From contig JAGYXB010001942.1 in assembly GCA_022495005.1 (NCBI GenBank), positions 1-64,000 on the forward strand: DNA of 64,000 bases. The letters are read 5' to 3'. The stretch comes from Rhyacophila brunnea. Lineage: Eukaryota; Arthropoda; Insecta; Trichoptera; Rhyacophilidae. The position numbers were made by a program, and so were the translations under genes. Positions 44,761-56,472 of the stretch are shown here, piece by piece (position 1 is the stretch's first letter; the number at the start of each line of letters is the position of its first letter). The notes beneath the pieces are model-generated. The model was not told the DNA's origin and made no database searches. It saw only the letters and a program-made list of their open reading frames with translations.

Positions 44761-45350
44761 ATCAAACAGATTTTTTATAGTGGTTATAATATAATTTCTC
44801 TGAGGTGTTTTCAAAGTATATATTATTATGTATAATTTTATATGTACATACTTAATTAAATAGAACGTATTTTATTTTACAGTAATCTGTGATTATTAAT
44901 TTTCGATATAGTTCAATATAATGTTGTCGAATTGGAATATTGGTACTTCGCCGCAGCGAGAATTGATACCAAACCGCAGTTCTCTTGTATCAATATAAGC
45001 GACGCGTCTACCACATAATATGCTCCAATGAATAAATATGCTTCATCGTGTTGTTTGTAGTCAAATTTCAATATTTGCTATAAATGACAGTATATAGATA
45101 CAACTCTGTCTTATCGTTTCACAAAGCTTTGTGTCTTTCAAAAAAAAAAACGCATTCAGGCGACATAAAAAGATTAACTGAAAGCATGAGTGAAACTCAA
45201 AAAAAATCCATGCCGGGTTTCGAGTCACATTTTTGCATACTAATCGTCTAAAAAATAAAGTGTGAATATTTTAAAACATGATCTACTAGTATGTTTTACC
45301 GAATATTTGTTTAGTTATTAAAAATCCTCCTAAGAAGACCATGATGTATT
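44761..45350. other. AT-rich stretch, nothing recognised
   Basis: No supported feature. Confidence 0.25.
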
Positions 45351-45357
45351 TCTTTTG

Positions 45358-45478
45358 AGGTCCATACTCTGGGTCCAAACAGACATTGAAATAAATTATG
45401 TGAATTTGCCAGACCCGGGATTCGAACCCGACACCCACGACATTATAAGCCTGATCACTCGGTCATGCCATCGTGGAC
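45358..45478 (-). mobile_element. SINE family A, truncated copy
   Basis: The minus strand holds CCACGATGGCATGACCGAGT and GGGTTCGAATCCCGGGTCTG, then the family body up to GACCCAGAGTATGGA. The 3' tail is missing. Confidence 0.75.
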
Positions 45479-45748
45479 ATAAAATATACTATTGTAATAT
45501 TAAAAACTACTTTTATAGGTACAAATTTGATTTTTACTGCTTATTATACTTCGATGGATGTACGTGGCAGCGAAAGACTAGAGACCGAGAAGAATGAAAT
45601 GAGCTCGGGGAAGTCTTTATCCAACTGTGAATTGACCCTGGCTGACGATGATGGTAAAATACTAATAGATAACTAAATTAAATATTAAAAATCATGAAAA
45701 TACTTTATTTTGTAAGTAAATATTTATATTATTCATCATAATCCGTTC

Positions 45749-45772
45749 ATGTCCGATCCTAATAAGATCATA
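45749..45772 (-). mobile_element. SINE family A tail, separated from its body by an insertion
   Basis: ATGTCCGATCCTAATAAGAT is the 3' stem-loop region of family A. Its body resumes at 46973. Confidence 0.75.
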
Positions 45773-46972
45773 AGGCGGCCATAGACGGACAGTTCTCGTA
45801 ACAGGTTGAACATGGCACAGACAATAACTGTTCAATAACTGTACGTTAGTGGCCACACCACAGATCAGTTTAACTACCCCATTTAAATCTGTCGGACTGT
45901 CAACAGACGTGCCCATATACGTACAGTTATTGTCCGTGGCAGAGCAAGTGTCAAAAACTATGGAGGTTATGTTCGCGGAGATAATACACAGGGGTATTGT
46001 TTAAATTAGTTTTAGGTAGGGTATACTTGAACGATGATACACGAATAATTTAACTTTGAATTTATTATGGTTATAATTGTTTTTATTAGAAACAAATTGA
46101 CATAAAATACACACCCATGACGTTGGTAAAATAAATCATGATTTCGCTAGTGGATTGTGTATTTTATCGATTCACCGAAACAATATTATACACATTCGTG
46201 TAAATATAAAATATAATCTTTTCTTTTGAATAAATTATTCCCTTTAATGGACAGTATTAATTAAGTATGAAAACGGTAATATTTATAAAGGTATTGATTT
46301 TATATACTATAAGCCACAAAATTATATTTACATCAATCATCAGTATAATAATTAATTACTATGATATTATTAAAATATACACTTAAATTTTATTTAGATT
46401 TAGCGACATTGTCATTCACAATTAGGTATATTAATTTATGTTGTGAACGTCTTAAATTAATAATTTGTAATATTCACTACATAAAATAAATAAAATTAGT
46501 CTATATTTTCACAATAACTTAATATTTATAATGCTCTCTAAAATTTTAACATTTATATTATATTGTATAAAATAATATGTTTACATAAATAACTATTACT
46601 TTGTTTTACTCTCGTAAAAATAAATAAAATATAATATTTGCGATCTCCGCGTACATAATATTATTATATTTTTAATAATAAATGAATTTGTATTTTATAA
46701 CAAGCAACACCAGCTGTAGTTGTATCGCGCGGTATATTCTACTTTACGTTACCGACATCTAATGTCACTCGAGAACTTTCGGCTAGTTGAAATTCCAACA
46801 GTTTTACAAAAACACGGGAGTGGGGGGTCGCTGGCAGTTTGAACATGGCACACATCTGAAAGGTCGAAAAGTGTCCGTCTATGGGCGCAGCAGATTATCT
46901 ACCAAAGATAACTGTATGGTTATTAACTGGCATGTTCAACCTGTTACGAGAACTGTCCGTCTGTGGCCGGCA
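45773..46972. mobile_element. 1.2-kb TIR element inserted in a SINE
   Basis: The left end AGGCGGCCATAGACGGACAG continues with TTCTCGTAACAGGTTGAACA. The reverse complement of the right end is TGCCGGCCACAGACGGACAG with the same continuation, giving inverted repeats of about 45 bp. ATA flanks both sides (45770-45772 and 46973-46975). Joining the flanks restores an uninterrupted SINE, which fixes the boundaries. The interior is AT-rich and no transposase was recognised. A 3-bp duplication would be compatible with PIF/Harbinger-like insertion, but ATA is not the usual TWA, so the superfamily stays open. Confidence 0.85.
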
Positions 46973-47181
46973 ATATGGGTCTCCACAGAATGGAGGTTTG
47001 TATTAACAGATTTTGTTTTTACGGGAAATGGATGTCAGCCACTTAATCAATAAATATAAAGGTCCATACTCCGAGTCGTGCACAAATGGAAAAATAATAT
47101 GTGTACTTGCCAGACCCAGAATTCAAACCCGGGACCCACGATGCGATAGGCCAACGTTAAACTACGCGGCTATCGTGGGTG
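46973..47181 (-). mobile_element. SINE family A body and head, split copy
   Basis: The minus strand has CACGATAGCCGCGTAGTTTA and then the B-box region GGGTTTGAATTCTGGGTCTG, followed by a body identical in layout to 23538-23772. The tail continues at 45749-45772. Confidence 0.8.
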
Positions 47182-47738
47182 TATTATTATAGCTCAGTTA
47201 TCATATTTCATTTCGAATCAAACTAGAAATCTATTAGAACCATGCTGCGTCTTGAAAGGTATTTACATCATTATTTGACTAGTTGCGCAAATGGTTAGTT
47301 AGTGAACACGGGGCATTGCGAGGTGACAGCGCCTGAAGAAGTTATTATGAATGATTAAGTTTCATAAAATGAAAACTATGTTAAGTTATCATACACAATA
47401 ATATGAAAGTTCATATCATAGTATCATAGCGTGTACATCAATTTGATTACAATGTGTCAAATTTTGATAATATCAAGAGACATAATATGCATGGGATAAC
47501 CTGAATGTATCAATCACAATGTACTTATAGTTTGATACAAAGGACACAATCATCCACAATACACGCTTACCTACATAACTGTAAATAGAGATGGAAACTG
47601 TTCAACCTTATCAACTCAATGCTGCAAACACAAGGGTGTGCAAAGTGATATCCTTGCAAATTACTGTCATATTATATCACGCATAGAAGAGGTAAATTAA
47701 TATTGCAGCTTGACAATATTAGTAAATAGGTAATACAT
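47182..47738. other. AT-rich stretch, nothing recognised
   Basis: No gene or repeat boundary supported. Confidence 0.25.
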
Positions 47739-47746
47739 ATACCTAT

Positions 47747-48631
47747 CAGTGGTGAAGACTCCATACTAGGCGATTATTTAAAGCCTACCTTCTTAAGAAA
47801 AACATTTTTTAATTTTATATTGACATATTAAATAATATAATCACATAATAATATATTCAATATGCCCAACGACATCTATCGTATAATTGTCATAATAATT
47901 TTACGATATTTTCCACTATTTCAATAAGCACCATTTATGGCATGTCTCGAAGGTTTAAAAAAATAAGCGACATCTCGTTTCGCTTCACATATTGTATGGA
48001 TTATGTTCGCGTGAATCGAAAACTTTTTTTATATGAAGTTTGTTTCTCATAATTTCAACACGTCTGCGGCGGCCCATATAAATTGGTAAGCTATTTAAGG
48101 AGCGCTTACATTTTACGTAAGTGCACATTTATTCAAAATAATTTATAAAATAATTTAAAAAAATAATTTCTATGGGATTCAATCAGTTGTTAAAAATAAT
48201 AAATAATTTATCTCGTGATTTTTATTTGTTAGTTAGTTTATTCATAGACTATGACAATTTATTCAGCCAATTATGTAGTTGAAATCTGATATTTATATCG
48301 ATGATCTATATATCTGTGTTTTAAATATAGAAGTATTTTAAAATGTCTAGTTTACGGGTTAAATTATAAATTGTTATGGAACAGATTAACAACAACGGAT
48401 ATTTTCAATATATTTTGAGCGTATCTTGCGTTTATATTAAGGAAAATAGATAATTCAAATTAATTGCTTAATTTTATACCATCAGTGAGCTTTTGAAATT
48501 TCATCGGTTTTTGTGTACCTACCTATTCATCAGTAGTTATGTTGGATTATTTTCTTATTTTCCGTAAATACATTTAACAAGTGTGCTTTCTCCACAGCCT
48601 ACCTGTTTCCAAAAGTCACCCTTCGCCACTG
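47747..48631. mobile_element. Non-autonomous hAT-type element, 885 bp
   Basis: The ends CAGTGGTGAAG and CTTCGCCACTG form short terminal inverted repeats. A perfect 8-bp duplication ATACCTAT flanks them (47739-47746 and 48632-48639). An older relative lies at 27044-27626. No transposase remnant is visible. Confidence 0.9.
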
Positions 48632-48639
48632 ATACCTAT

Positions 48640-49320
48640 GTATTCTTATTAACGATTTTTCGGGTTCGTAAAAAATTATGAACATTTAGTTTTTAATATT
48701 TTAATATAATACTTACATATTATTATGTAACTTAAAATATTAAAAGACCTTTCAAAAATCAAATTGATTCGTTGATTATTATTGGACTTTATTTCTTATT
48801 CTAATAATTCTAATTCTAAAAATATTACAATGTTAAATCGTTTTGTTTCAAAAAAGGTCATAAAAACCATGTTGACTAACAACATAAATTTATGAGTATG
48901 ATATTTTTGTTATTTTTACCTGTCGGTTAAGGTTTCATTTACACCTACGACACTGGAGAGAAATAATCAGATTACGTATAGTGACATTCGTTATATGAAT
49001 GGGAAACTAAATCGAATATATGCGGAAATACACGAATTTAAGTGGCTGCGGATTGCCAGGTATCAAATTCCAGCGATACATATTATTCCCCCACGGAGAC
49101 GAAGTTCTGTGTTGGGGTGAACAAACTTCAAGTAAAGAAGGGAAAGGTAAACATCTCGATAGTACCTTAATAGCAATCGAAATCAGATACTTGCCATTCA
49201 AAATAGAATACAATTTAATATAAAATTGAATCATAGACATATCGGTTTTTGAAAATAGACGCCACACATTTATAATGAAAACTTTGCCAAGTAAATTTTT
49301 TTTGTTGTAATTCAACGAAT
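48640..49320. other. AT-rich stretch with a 102-codon ORF, unassigned
   Basis: The minus ORF at 49007-49315 overlaps a 67-codon plus ORF. Neither shows a known motif. Confidence 0.25.
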
Positions 49321-49322
49321 CC

Positions 49323-49826
49323 TCAAATAATTATTTGATTAAACAATTTGAAAATAAACGAAATATAAAATAGCACCCGTCTTGACTCAGCTACTTTTTG
49401 ATAAGCCACGGAAAGAACATCGAGTGTCGACGGCTTCCGGTATCTAGGGATACAGATCATAGATAATTCGCAAAAAAGCAGATTTTTTATAAAACAAATC
49501 AGCATTAAACTTATTACGTAATTTACGTGGTGTGTAGATCGGCACGTCTTTATTAAAAACGAGGAGATAAGTGGGTAGACCATGAAGTCCCTTGTTACAT
49601 CCGAGGAGAATAATATCTGACGCTCATCTTGATTCTGTTGCACCAAGAGCTTTGTCTGTATTTTTCTTTTGCCAATTAGATTCCAGCGCCCTATAAGACA
49701 ATTAAATAGATACCGTTCATAATATGCTGCAGTCATATGACGGAACCAAGTCATAAACTGGGGAAGTTCAAAAGGTATTTGAAAGCGAATTTGGCCAACA
49801 AATAAGATTTTTATCGATTCCTCCAC
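49323..49826 (-). pseudogene. Unidentified 167-codon ORF, possibly a two-frame gene remnant
   Basis: One frame is open for 167 codons. A neighbouring minus frame also reads coherently (GCNKGLHGLPTYLLVFNKDV then PIYTPRKLRNKFNAD). This suggests a decayed coding sequence with frameshifts rather than one real protein. It has no signal peptide or recognised domain. Family unknown. Confidence 0.25.
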
Positions 49827-49914
49827 AATATAATGTAGGTATGTAACATAATTTTCTGTTAGCTTCTACGGCCTATGTGAATCTTAGTCACCTTATGAAG
49901 AGGTTTATGACATT

Positions 49915-50075
49915 TTTCACGAGAAATAGATGATAGCTACTTGCTCAACCAATTACTCACACATTCGTGCTCTGGGTCAGACCACACATTGAAATAAGTA
50001 CAACATATTATGTATTTTCCAGATCCGAGACTTCATAAGCGGGCATGTTACCACTTTACCATCATGATAGATTAT
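49915..50075 (-). mobile_element. SINE family A, highly degenerate
   Basis: GAGAAATAGATGATAGCTAC, TTGCTCAACC, CTCTGGGTCAGACCACACAT and CCAGATCCGAGAC follow the family A order on the minus strand. The head is decayed (CATGATGGTAAAGTGGTAAC). Confidence 0.6.
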
Positions 50076-52215
50076 ATTTTGATAAACAATGTTAAAATTT
50101 ATAAAAATAGTCACTCTTTGTCACAATCAAGCTCTCATTGTAAATGAAACACGTACCATGAAAGAAATGTGGTGAATATGAAAGTGTTAAACTCATTTTA
50201 TAAATAACCATGAACCAAGTAAACGCTCAATATCTTGAAAATAATAAAATGTTTGAGTGGATAATAATTATTATTCTAGACCCGTGAATTCAGAACATCA
50301 GTAAATTGTATTGAAATATATGCGTAAATAATTACCTGCTTGCAACCTGATATCAGAAACAAAGGCAACCAGTTTTTTTAAAAACGAAAGGAGAATGTTG
50401 TTACAAATACATGGTTAATTACACTATCTATGCAAACGATATCAAAATATTGTCTTTAAATGAATTTATTATACTATAAATACGTTCATGAAGAATAATT
50501 AATTATCACTCCCGTGGTACAGCACATCAGTTATTTATTCTCCCAAGGTGCAGAACCAACCTGCCACTGGTAATGCCAATAATTGTGATGGCGATAGTTA
50601 TGTTCAACCAAATTGCTTCGGGTGTTGATATATTCCACTTGCGTGAGGGTGAGTTTAGGTGGACGCTATTTTATAAATTCTTCAAATAGGATCTCCTTAA
50701 CAAACTCGATATACCTACTTATTTTCACCGCTTTTGTATGTTTATATTAACGTATCCTCTTTTTATATTTTCATTTTTATCGTTTTTATTACTTTTCTTC
50801 TCATGTTGTGAACGCCTTAAACTTATAATTGGTAATATCCACAATATGTAAAAAAAATGAAATAATGCTTTATATAAGGCAAGGTACTCATGAAAGAACC
50901 AATAAGTACCTACACAATTCCCAGCCGACGCAAATCTACGGAGGATAGTTTCTCTGAAATAATCGTGTTTGTTTTACCTACTCAATCCAAACTAATCGCA
51001 GTTTCTTATGGCGATTAGAACGCTTTATTTTTCGAATGTATTTTTACAGTAGATTTATGTTTTTGTATTTTACTATTATACTTCCAATCAAGAGACACTT
51101 TCGAATTCTAACAGCATATGTGATAATGATGAATTTCTACAAGTGAATATAAAATTTTATTTCGTTATATTGTCAAAATTGATAATGACGTCTCGTTGAT
51201 CTAATTTTAAAATAAATAAAAAACGAAACAGTTAGGTATGTACCTATACATAATCCAACATTAAACGATGACCTAGTAGATTAGTATGGTGTGATTACCG
51301 TTTCCATTTCATGATATTTTGATATGTGGTTTGTTGTGGTCCTAAAAATATTTGAAAAGTCACTAAATAATTAAACAAAAAGTCATATCACCTAACATGT
51401 ACTAAGTATGTAATGTATTATAGTATAGGTATACTCTTATACTAATATTACTTACTTCTATAATCATAAATTCGATAATCGTCATGTACGTAAGTAAATA
51501 CTTAGGTAAATTTTCTCAAAGTAAATAAACTATAAGAGCATTAAGAAAGTATGAAGGCATTATAATATATAATAATAATCTTCTTAATAATTCTAATTTA
51601 CTTCTAATATAATTAAAATGTTACGTTCCGTGACTTTTGAACGCTCACAAAACGTTTAATTCTGCGAAAGTAATTCATTTTCTAGATAATATTATGTTAT
51701 GAGAGTATAAATAAGAGACAAAAGCTACTTTCAACATTATCACAAGAAATTATATCATGAAAATTATATAACGATTTAATTAGCAACTGATTAATAATAA
51801 TATAAATAATGTTACTGCCTAAATGTTTATTACAAATTCACGGTCTTGTGTTAGTTATTATTTGTATTACTAATATCAACGTTAAAAATTTAATACTTCT
51901 AAATAATAATCATGGAAAATAGCTTTACCTAAGTATATAAATAATATTATATTATGTAATTTGTTTTGTCTTCATTATTATTCGGTATCAGTTAAAATTC
52001 CATGCAATAAAGTAACCAATAAAAAGCTTGCTATTTTCAAAGGACGACTTTGCAAAACATTAGTTCCTCGTACGTATTACATTTCACCATAGCACAGTTG
52101 GCCGTGAGCTTTCTTATCAGAAAGAGATAACCGTACCGAATATAGTATTATTATGGTCATCTCTATAGCACCGAGATGAAAAAAACATGCATGAGCGTTG
52201 CAGACAATAATGTTC
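50076..52215. other. AT-rich stretch, no supported gene
   Basis: No ORF of note and no bounded repeat across about 2.1 kb. Confidence 0.35.
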
Positions 52216-52220
52216 CAATT

Positions 52221-52263
52221 TAACCTAACCTAACCTAACCCAACCTAACTTAATCTAACCTAA
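52221..52263 (+). repeat. Interstitial (CCTAA)n telomere-like array
   Basis: About eight near-consecutive CCTAA units with a few variants. TTAGG is the ancestral insect telomere repeat. A short TTAGG run in the opposite orientation lies at 52550-52572. Confidence 0.75.
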
Positions 52264-52415
52264 TGCCGGGTCCACACTGGCAACATATCGCCGGCAACCT
52301 CGTTAAATTGTACGATAAGTATGAAAATTATCGTAAAATTTCTTAAGCAATTATGATAATTATCGTCAAATTTAACGAGGTTGCCGGCGACATGTTACCA
52401 GTGAGGACCCGGCAT
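52263..52415. mobile_element. Short foldback MITE, 153 bp
   Basis: The left end ATGCCGGGTCCACACTGGCA and the reverse complement of the right end (ATGCCGGGTCCTCACTGGTA) continue through CGCCGGCAACCTCGTTAAAT on both arms. The inverted arms are about 60 bp each. No clean target duplication was found (TAA and TAG flank it). Confidence 0.8.
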
Positions 52416-52549
52416 AGTAAATAATCCAGTATATCAGTTATTTTAAAAAATTGTTTACCGCTGGCTTCCTGTAAACCGACAGGAACCGTGTTTTATAACC
52501 AAAGCGGTTGGACGGTTTATAATATACGACCATATATTTTCGATACATC

Positions 52550-52572
52550 TTAGGTTAGGTTATGTTAGGTTA
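52550..52572 (+). repeat. Interstitial TTAGG run
   Basis: TTAGGTTAGGTTATGTTAGG lies in inverted orientation to the CCTAA array about 290 bp upstream. Confidence 0.65.
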
Positions 52573-53345
52573 CCATTCTTGAATTGATGAATTTTAGCAA
52601 GAATTTTTCTAATAAATATATTTCTGGGACATATATTGTCAATGAAAACTGTTACATTAAAATATGTTATGCATATTATGTATAAATAAATAAGTAGAAT
52701 AAAATTATATTGAGACGTAGAAGGTGTAAAATTATTATTGTGCATGAAACAACCGTGAAACGGAATAGGTACTTAATAATTTTGATATTTAATATGGGTA
52801 TAATCATAGTGTATGAAGACAATATCTTGTACAAGAGAAAGTGGTTACCATTACGGAGTTAGCATTCTTCTAGTAACTTCGCACATTGCAGTAGGTATTG
52901 AATTATCCAAGCTACATTAATGTAACCGGTAGGCACTAACAGCACTGCTACATAACCAGTAATTTGCATTTCAACGCATTCGACAATGCTTATCTATCCG
53001 TTTGACATAGGAGTAGTAGGTACATTGAGAAATATTGTAATTTCATTATACAACTCTCTGTAGATCTGTAGATGCTTATATATATTGTGGTGTATTAGTT
53101 TACAAAGGATCAGTGTTATCAAAAGTACTATCAATATAGTATTATAATATAATTAGTTATCTACTATTAATAATATAATAAAAAAACTTTTTTTTGGAAG
53201 ATCGTTGTTTGGGGCCTCATATTTGTTACACCGGACTGCCAGAAAAACATTTTTTTTAACAATACACTGGCCACGAGGCCCGATTACAGTATTATAGTAC
53301 ATACTATTGAAACAATCACAAAAAAACACCCAAGCTTGAGAATAT
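52573..53345. other. AT-rich stretch, nothing recognised
   Basis: Two ORFs of 61-65 codons overlap this region and have no motif. Confidence 0.25.
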
Positions 53346-53349
53346 TCCA

Positions 53350-53640
53350 TTTACATATTTTGACCTCACCAGTGGGTCTATTCTATACTTATCAACCGCT
53401 AAAGTGATAAGAATTAACAAACTTAGGGTAGGTTTGTATCAAAGAATTAGCACTTATCGTAACAATTACTACGTAATAAGTGCTAAAACGCTGATACAAA
53501 CCTACCCTAAGTTTAATAATATTAATCACTTTATCACTTAAGCGGTCGATAAGTATAGAATAGACTCACAGGAATCGAACTTTCAACAACACATGAACTA
53601 CGAGAATCTTACTTGATACCCGTATTAGTATTTGTTAGGT
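53350..53640 (-). mobile_element. SINE family B, split by a MITE
   Basis: Removing 53372-53574 joins TGACCTCACCAG to GAATCGAACTTTCAAC, the B-box region of a tRNA-like head on the minus strand. It continues toward TACGAGAATCTTACTTGATA. The restored junction matches the related remnant at 36885-36905. Confidence 0.6.
53372..53574. mobile_element. Foldback MITE, about 203 bp
   Basis: The arms TGGGTCTATTCTATACTTAT and ATAAGTATAGAATAGACTCA are inverted. The inversion extends inward through ACTTAGGGTAGGTTTGTATC. The flanks read CAG on both sides, consistent with a 3-bp duplication in the host SINE. A fragment of the same terminus is at 58143-58178. Confidence 0.85.
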
Positions 53641-54270
53641 GAAAATGCTCTTGATATTTTAAATACAGATATAATATTATGTAGAGTCTGAGTGAACTCA
53701 ATATAAAGTACTTACAGATTTAAAATAAGCAAAATACCATTTTCACCTCATGTTGTAGTTGTAACCAATTGGCCTCCCTCCATAGATTAGTCGTTATTAA
53801 AATAATTAACAAAAAACAGCCTTAAAATTTTTGAACGACATTGAATCAGCAAGCTAATTGGTTTAACCACTTGGCAAATGTAAAATGTATGTTCGACTCC
53901 AACTTGGTCTAGGAGATTTTCTACGATTTTCCTTTATCAATATTACTCTAATATTTGTGTTACTGACGTAGCTCAATTTATTTACACTCAATACAGATTA
54001 CTACAGTCTTAAATACTGTGTGAATCTAGTCTTAAATGGAAAAAAAAACAGTAACATCTTGCCACGATGACTGTCACAAGTTTAAGGATGAAGGTGAAGA
54101 GATAAAAGATTGGTTGTAGATTGCTCGAGTGAATTGAGGAGAAAGTTTATTTTACGGATAACGGAATAACGAAACATAAGGATACAAAATACAGGTACAA
54201 TAGTAAACAGTGCAGGGTACCACGCGGTAAGATATCCTCAGTACGGGAAATTATGATAGTGTATTTTCCA
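53641..54270. other. AT-rich stretch; one weak tRNA-like segment
   Basis: A B-box-like TATGTTCGACTCCAACTT occurs at about 53890, preceded by TGGTTTAACCACTTGG. It does not fold as a tRNA. Otherwise nothing is supported. Confidence 0.3.
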
Positions 54271-54278
54271 ATCAATTA

Positions 54279-54622
54279 GAGCCGTTTCAGACGGGACACC
54301 GGTGTCGCGCTTGTATATAATAAATGAGGTCCTTGTATTCGAATAAAGGGGCCTTTGCATTATGTTTATGAACGCCCCAGAGCTAATGAGTCAACGCATA
54401 ATTTCGCGATATAAATTAGAACATAAAACTGGCTGCGGTAATAAAAACTAGTGTATCGGCGGCTTGAGAATGTAGCGGGCCGACGGAAAAGTGTACCGGA
54501 CACGCGTTGACTCATTAGCTCTGGGGCGTTCATAAACATAATTCAACGGCCCCTTTATTCGAATACAAAGGTCTCCTAATTATATACGACCGCGACACCG
54601 GTGTCCCCGTCTGAAACGGCCC
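54279..54622. mobile_element. Long-arm foldback element, 344 bp
   Basis: The arms are about 118 bp each. They start GAGCCGTTTCAGACGGGACA on the left and, in reverse complement, GGGCCGTTTCAGACGGGGAC on the right. Both continue through ACACCGGTGTCGCG, TGTATTCGAATAAAGGGGCC and CGCCCCAGAGCTAATGAGTC. The flanks are TTA and GTA, a poor 3-bp duplication. The central 110 bp is unique. No coding capacity. Confidence 0.88.
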
Positions 54623-54625
54623 GTA

Positions 54626-55390
54626 CAATCCGCTATTTATTGACGGACGCACTATTGCATTATGTTGAAATGACTATTCAATAAATTGCGGATTTGCTAT
54701 TTTATCGAGTATGCGATAATTGGAAATATTCGCTGGCTGTCGCTGAAATTAATATTAAGAAATAATATTATAATTGAGAACGGGGTCACACGGATCCGAT
54801 GACCGCTATGCAAGTAATGTAAGTACTTACAAGTCTTAAAAATAAATTACCTCTGAGTGTAAATAATAGTATTGAGTTATTTCAGGTTATACTTTTTTTT
54901 GGGAATAAAGTTATTTTGTAATAATATGTAGGTAACACATATTTTTTAGACTGCTATATATCAAATTTTATTTATTAGGTACCAATAAATCGAATTTATT
55001 ATACTCGTAGGTAGATACAATTAATAATGAATCACATTTTGTAACATCTTTTAAAGTATTCCTTATTCTTTATGAAAGTTTTGTTCAAAACGTTGTTTGG
55101 TGTAAAGCCTGTTCGCCCTTCTCTTTGAAAACTTTTTTTTAAATATTTATGACGTGACCTTATTAAAAACGTTTCCCTTGCGTAACAGAAGATAGCAAAT
55201 TAAAGATTATACTTATTAACAAAAAGTAGCCTCGGTAAGGAAGCGTTTGAAATGAAATTGAAGTATGATAATAGGTATCTACTCCAAAATATTCTAAACT
55301 GAATGTACAATGATTATATGTTTATTCTAACCTAAATAATAAACAATATATATATAATATGTAATTTAAAAGCGAGATTATAAAATTGAG
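54626..55390. other. AT-rich stretch, nothing recognised
   Basis: No supported feature. Confidence 0.25.
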
Positions 55391-55394
55391 ATAT

Positions 55395-56472
55395 TTTAAG
55401 CCAACAGTTTTAATTATACTAAACAATACAGTTTCCTACAAATTATTCACACAATTCGTAAAAATGTGATTTTGTACGCAAAGGTTCAATGCAACCTATC
55501 ATAAATGCACTGTTACAGGTAGGTATGTGCAAACACCAATCGCGGGATGGGATTTGGTCGTTTAAGCCAACAGTTTTAATTATACTAAATAATACAGTTT
55601 CCTACAAATTATTCAAACAATTCGTAAAAATGTGATTTTGTACGCAAAGGTTCAATTGAACCTATCATAAATGCACTGTTAGCGATAACGCCCATTGAAC
55701 GGAGCGGAGTGCGGCGATCGTGGCGCAGTCGGCACAATAAGCGTAAATACATAACCATAATCACACACCTCTTGCCGCGCATTACCTCTCATCTATGTAA
55801 AAAGCGGCGCCGATCACATTTCGCCTCGTGTTTCTTTGCAAAGCAATAAAATTTATTAATTAATTGGTCGGCTCTAAATTCATTTTCACAATTATGTCAT
55901 TGTGCTAGCGGAGTAACTTAATATTTGTAATAAAATAAGTGATGTAAGCACACGGTGTAGAATAAATTATAATATGCGGAATAAGCGCGCGCCTGTACGA
56001 CAACGCTCCCAACAGCCGAGTAAATTAGAGACCGTCGCGCCCCATTCGCTGGTCACATCCAATGTATTTTCGTTTTATTGTCGTGCTATGACGTCAAAAG
56101 ACGCCGCAGTCAACTCTGTGTGCGTTGAAATATAAGGCGCGCGAGGCGTTATGTTCGTCATACGCTGTGTACGCTCTATTGTATTCCTGGTGATTCACCG
56201 CCCAAATTGCAAAAATGCGCGAGCGCCCCGCGCGCCTGATTATATATGCTCGACGCCTTACAGGTAGGTATGTGCAAACATCAATCGCGGGATAGGATTT
56301 GGTCGTTTAAACCAACAATTCTAATTATTATACTAAATAATACAGTTTCCTACAAATTATTCACACAATTCGAAATGTGATTTTTTACGCAAAGGTTCAA
56401 TGCAACCTATCATCAATACACTGTTACAGGTAGGTATGTGCAAACACCAATCGCGGGATGGGATTTGGTCGT
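55395..56472. repeat. Three-unit 166-bp tandem repeat, middle unit interrupted
   Basis: Unit starts (TTTAAGCCAACAG or variant) fall at 55395, 55561 and 56306. The first interval is exactly 166 bp, and the second is 166 plus 579 bp. Each unit contains TACAGTTTCCTACAAATTAT, CGCAAAGGTTCAAT, CAGGTAGGTATGTGCAAACA and CGCGGGATGGGATTTGGTCG. The units are over 90% alike by eye. Confidence 0.92.
55682..56257. mobile_element. 576-bp insertion with TTA target duplication
   Basis: The second 166-bp unit is cut after TTA (55679-55681) and resumes after a second TTA (56258-56260). Comparison with units 1 and 3 therefore defines both boundaries exactly. The insert is GC-richer than its surroundings and contains GGAGCGGAGTGCGGCGATCG near its start. 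I see no convincing terminal inverted repeats and no ORF. A 3-bp TTA duplication is typical of PIF/Harbinger-type insertion, but the class is not proven. Confidence 0.75.

Noticed and set aside
52221..52263. CCTAA array as a true telomere
   Set aside because: Only about eight imperfect units, with ordinary sequence on both sides.
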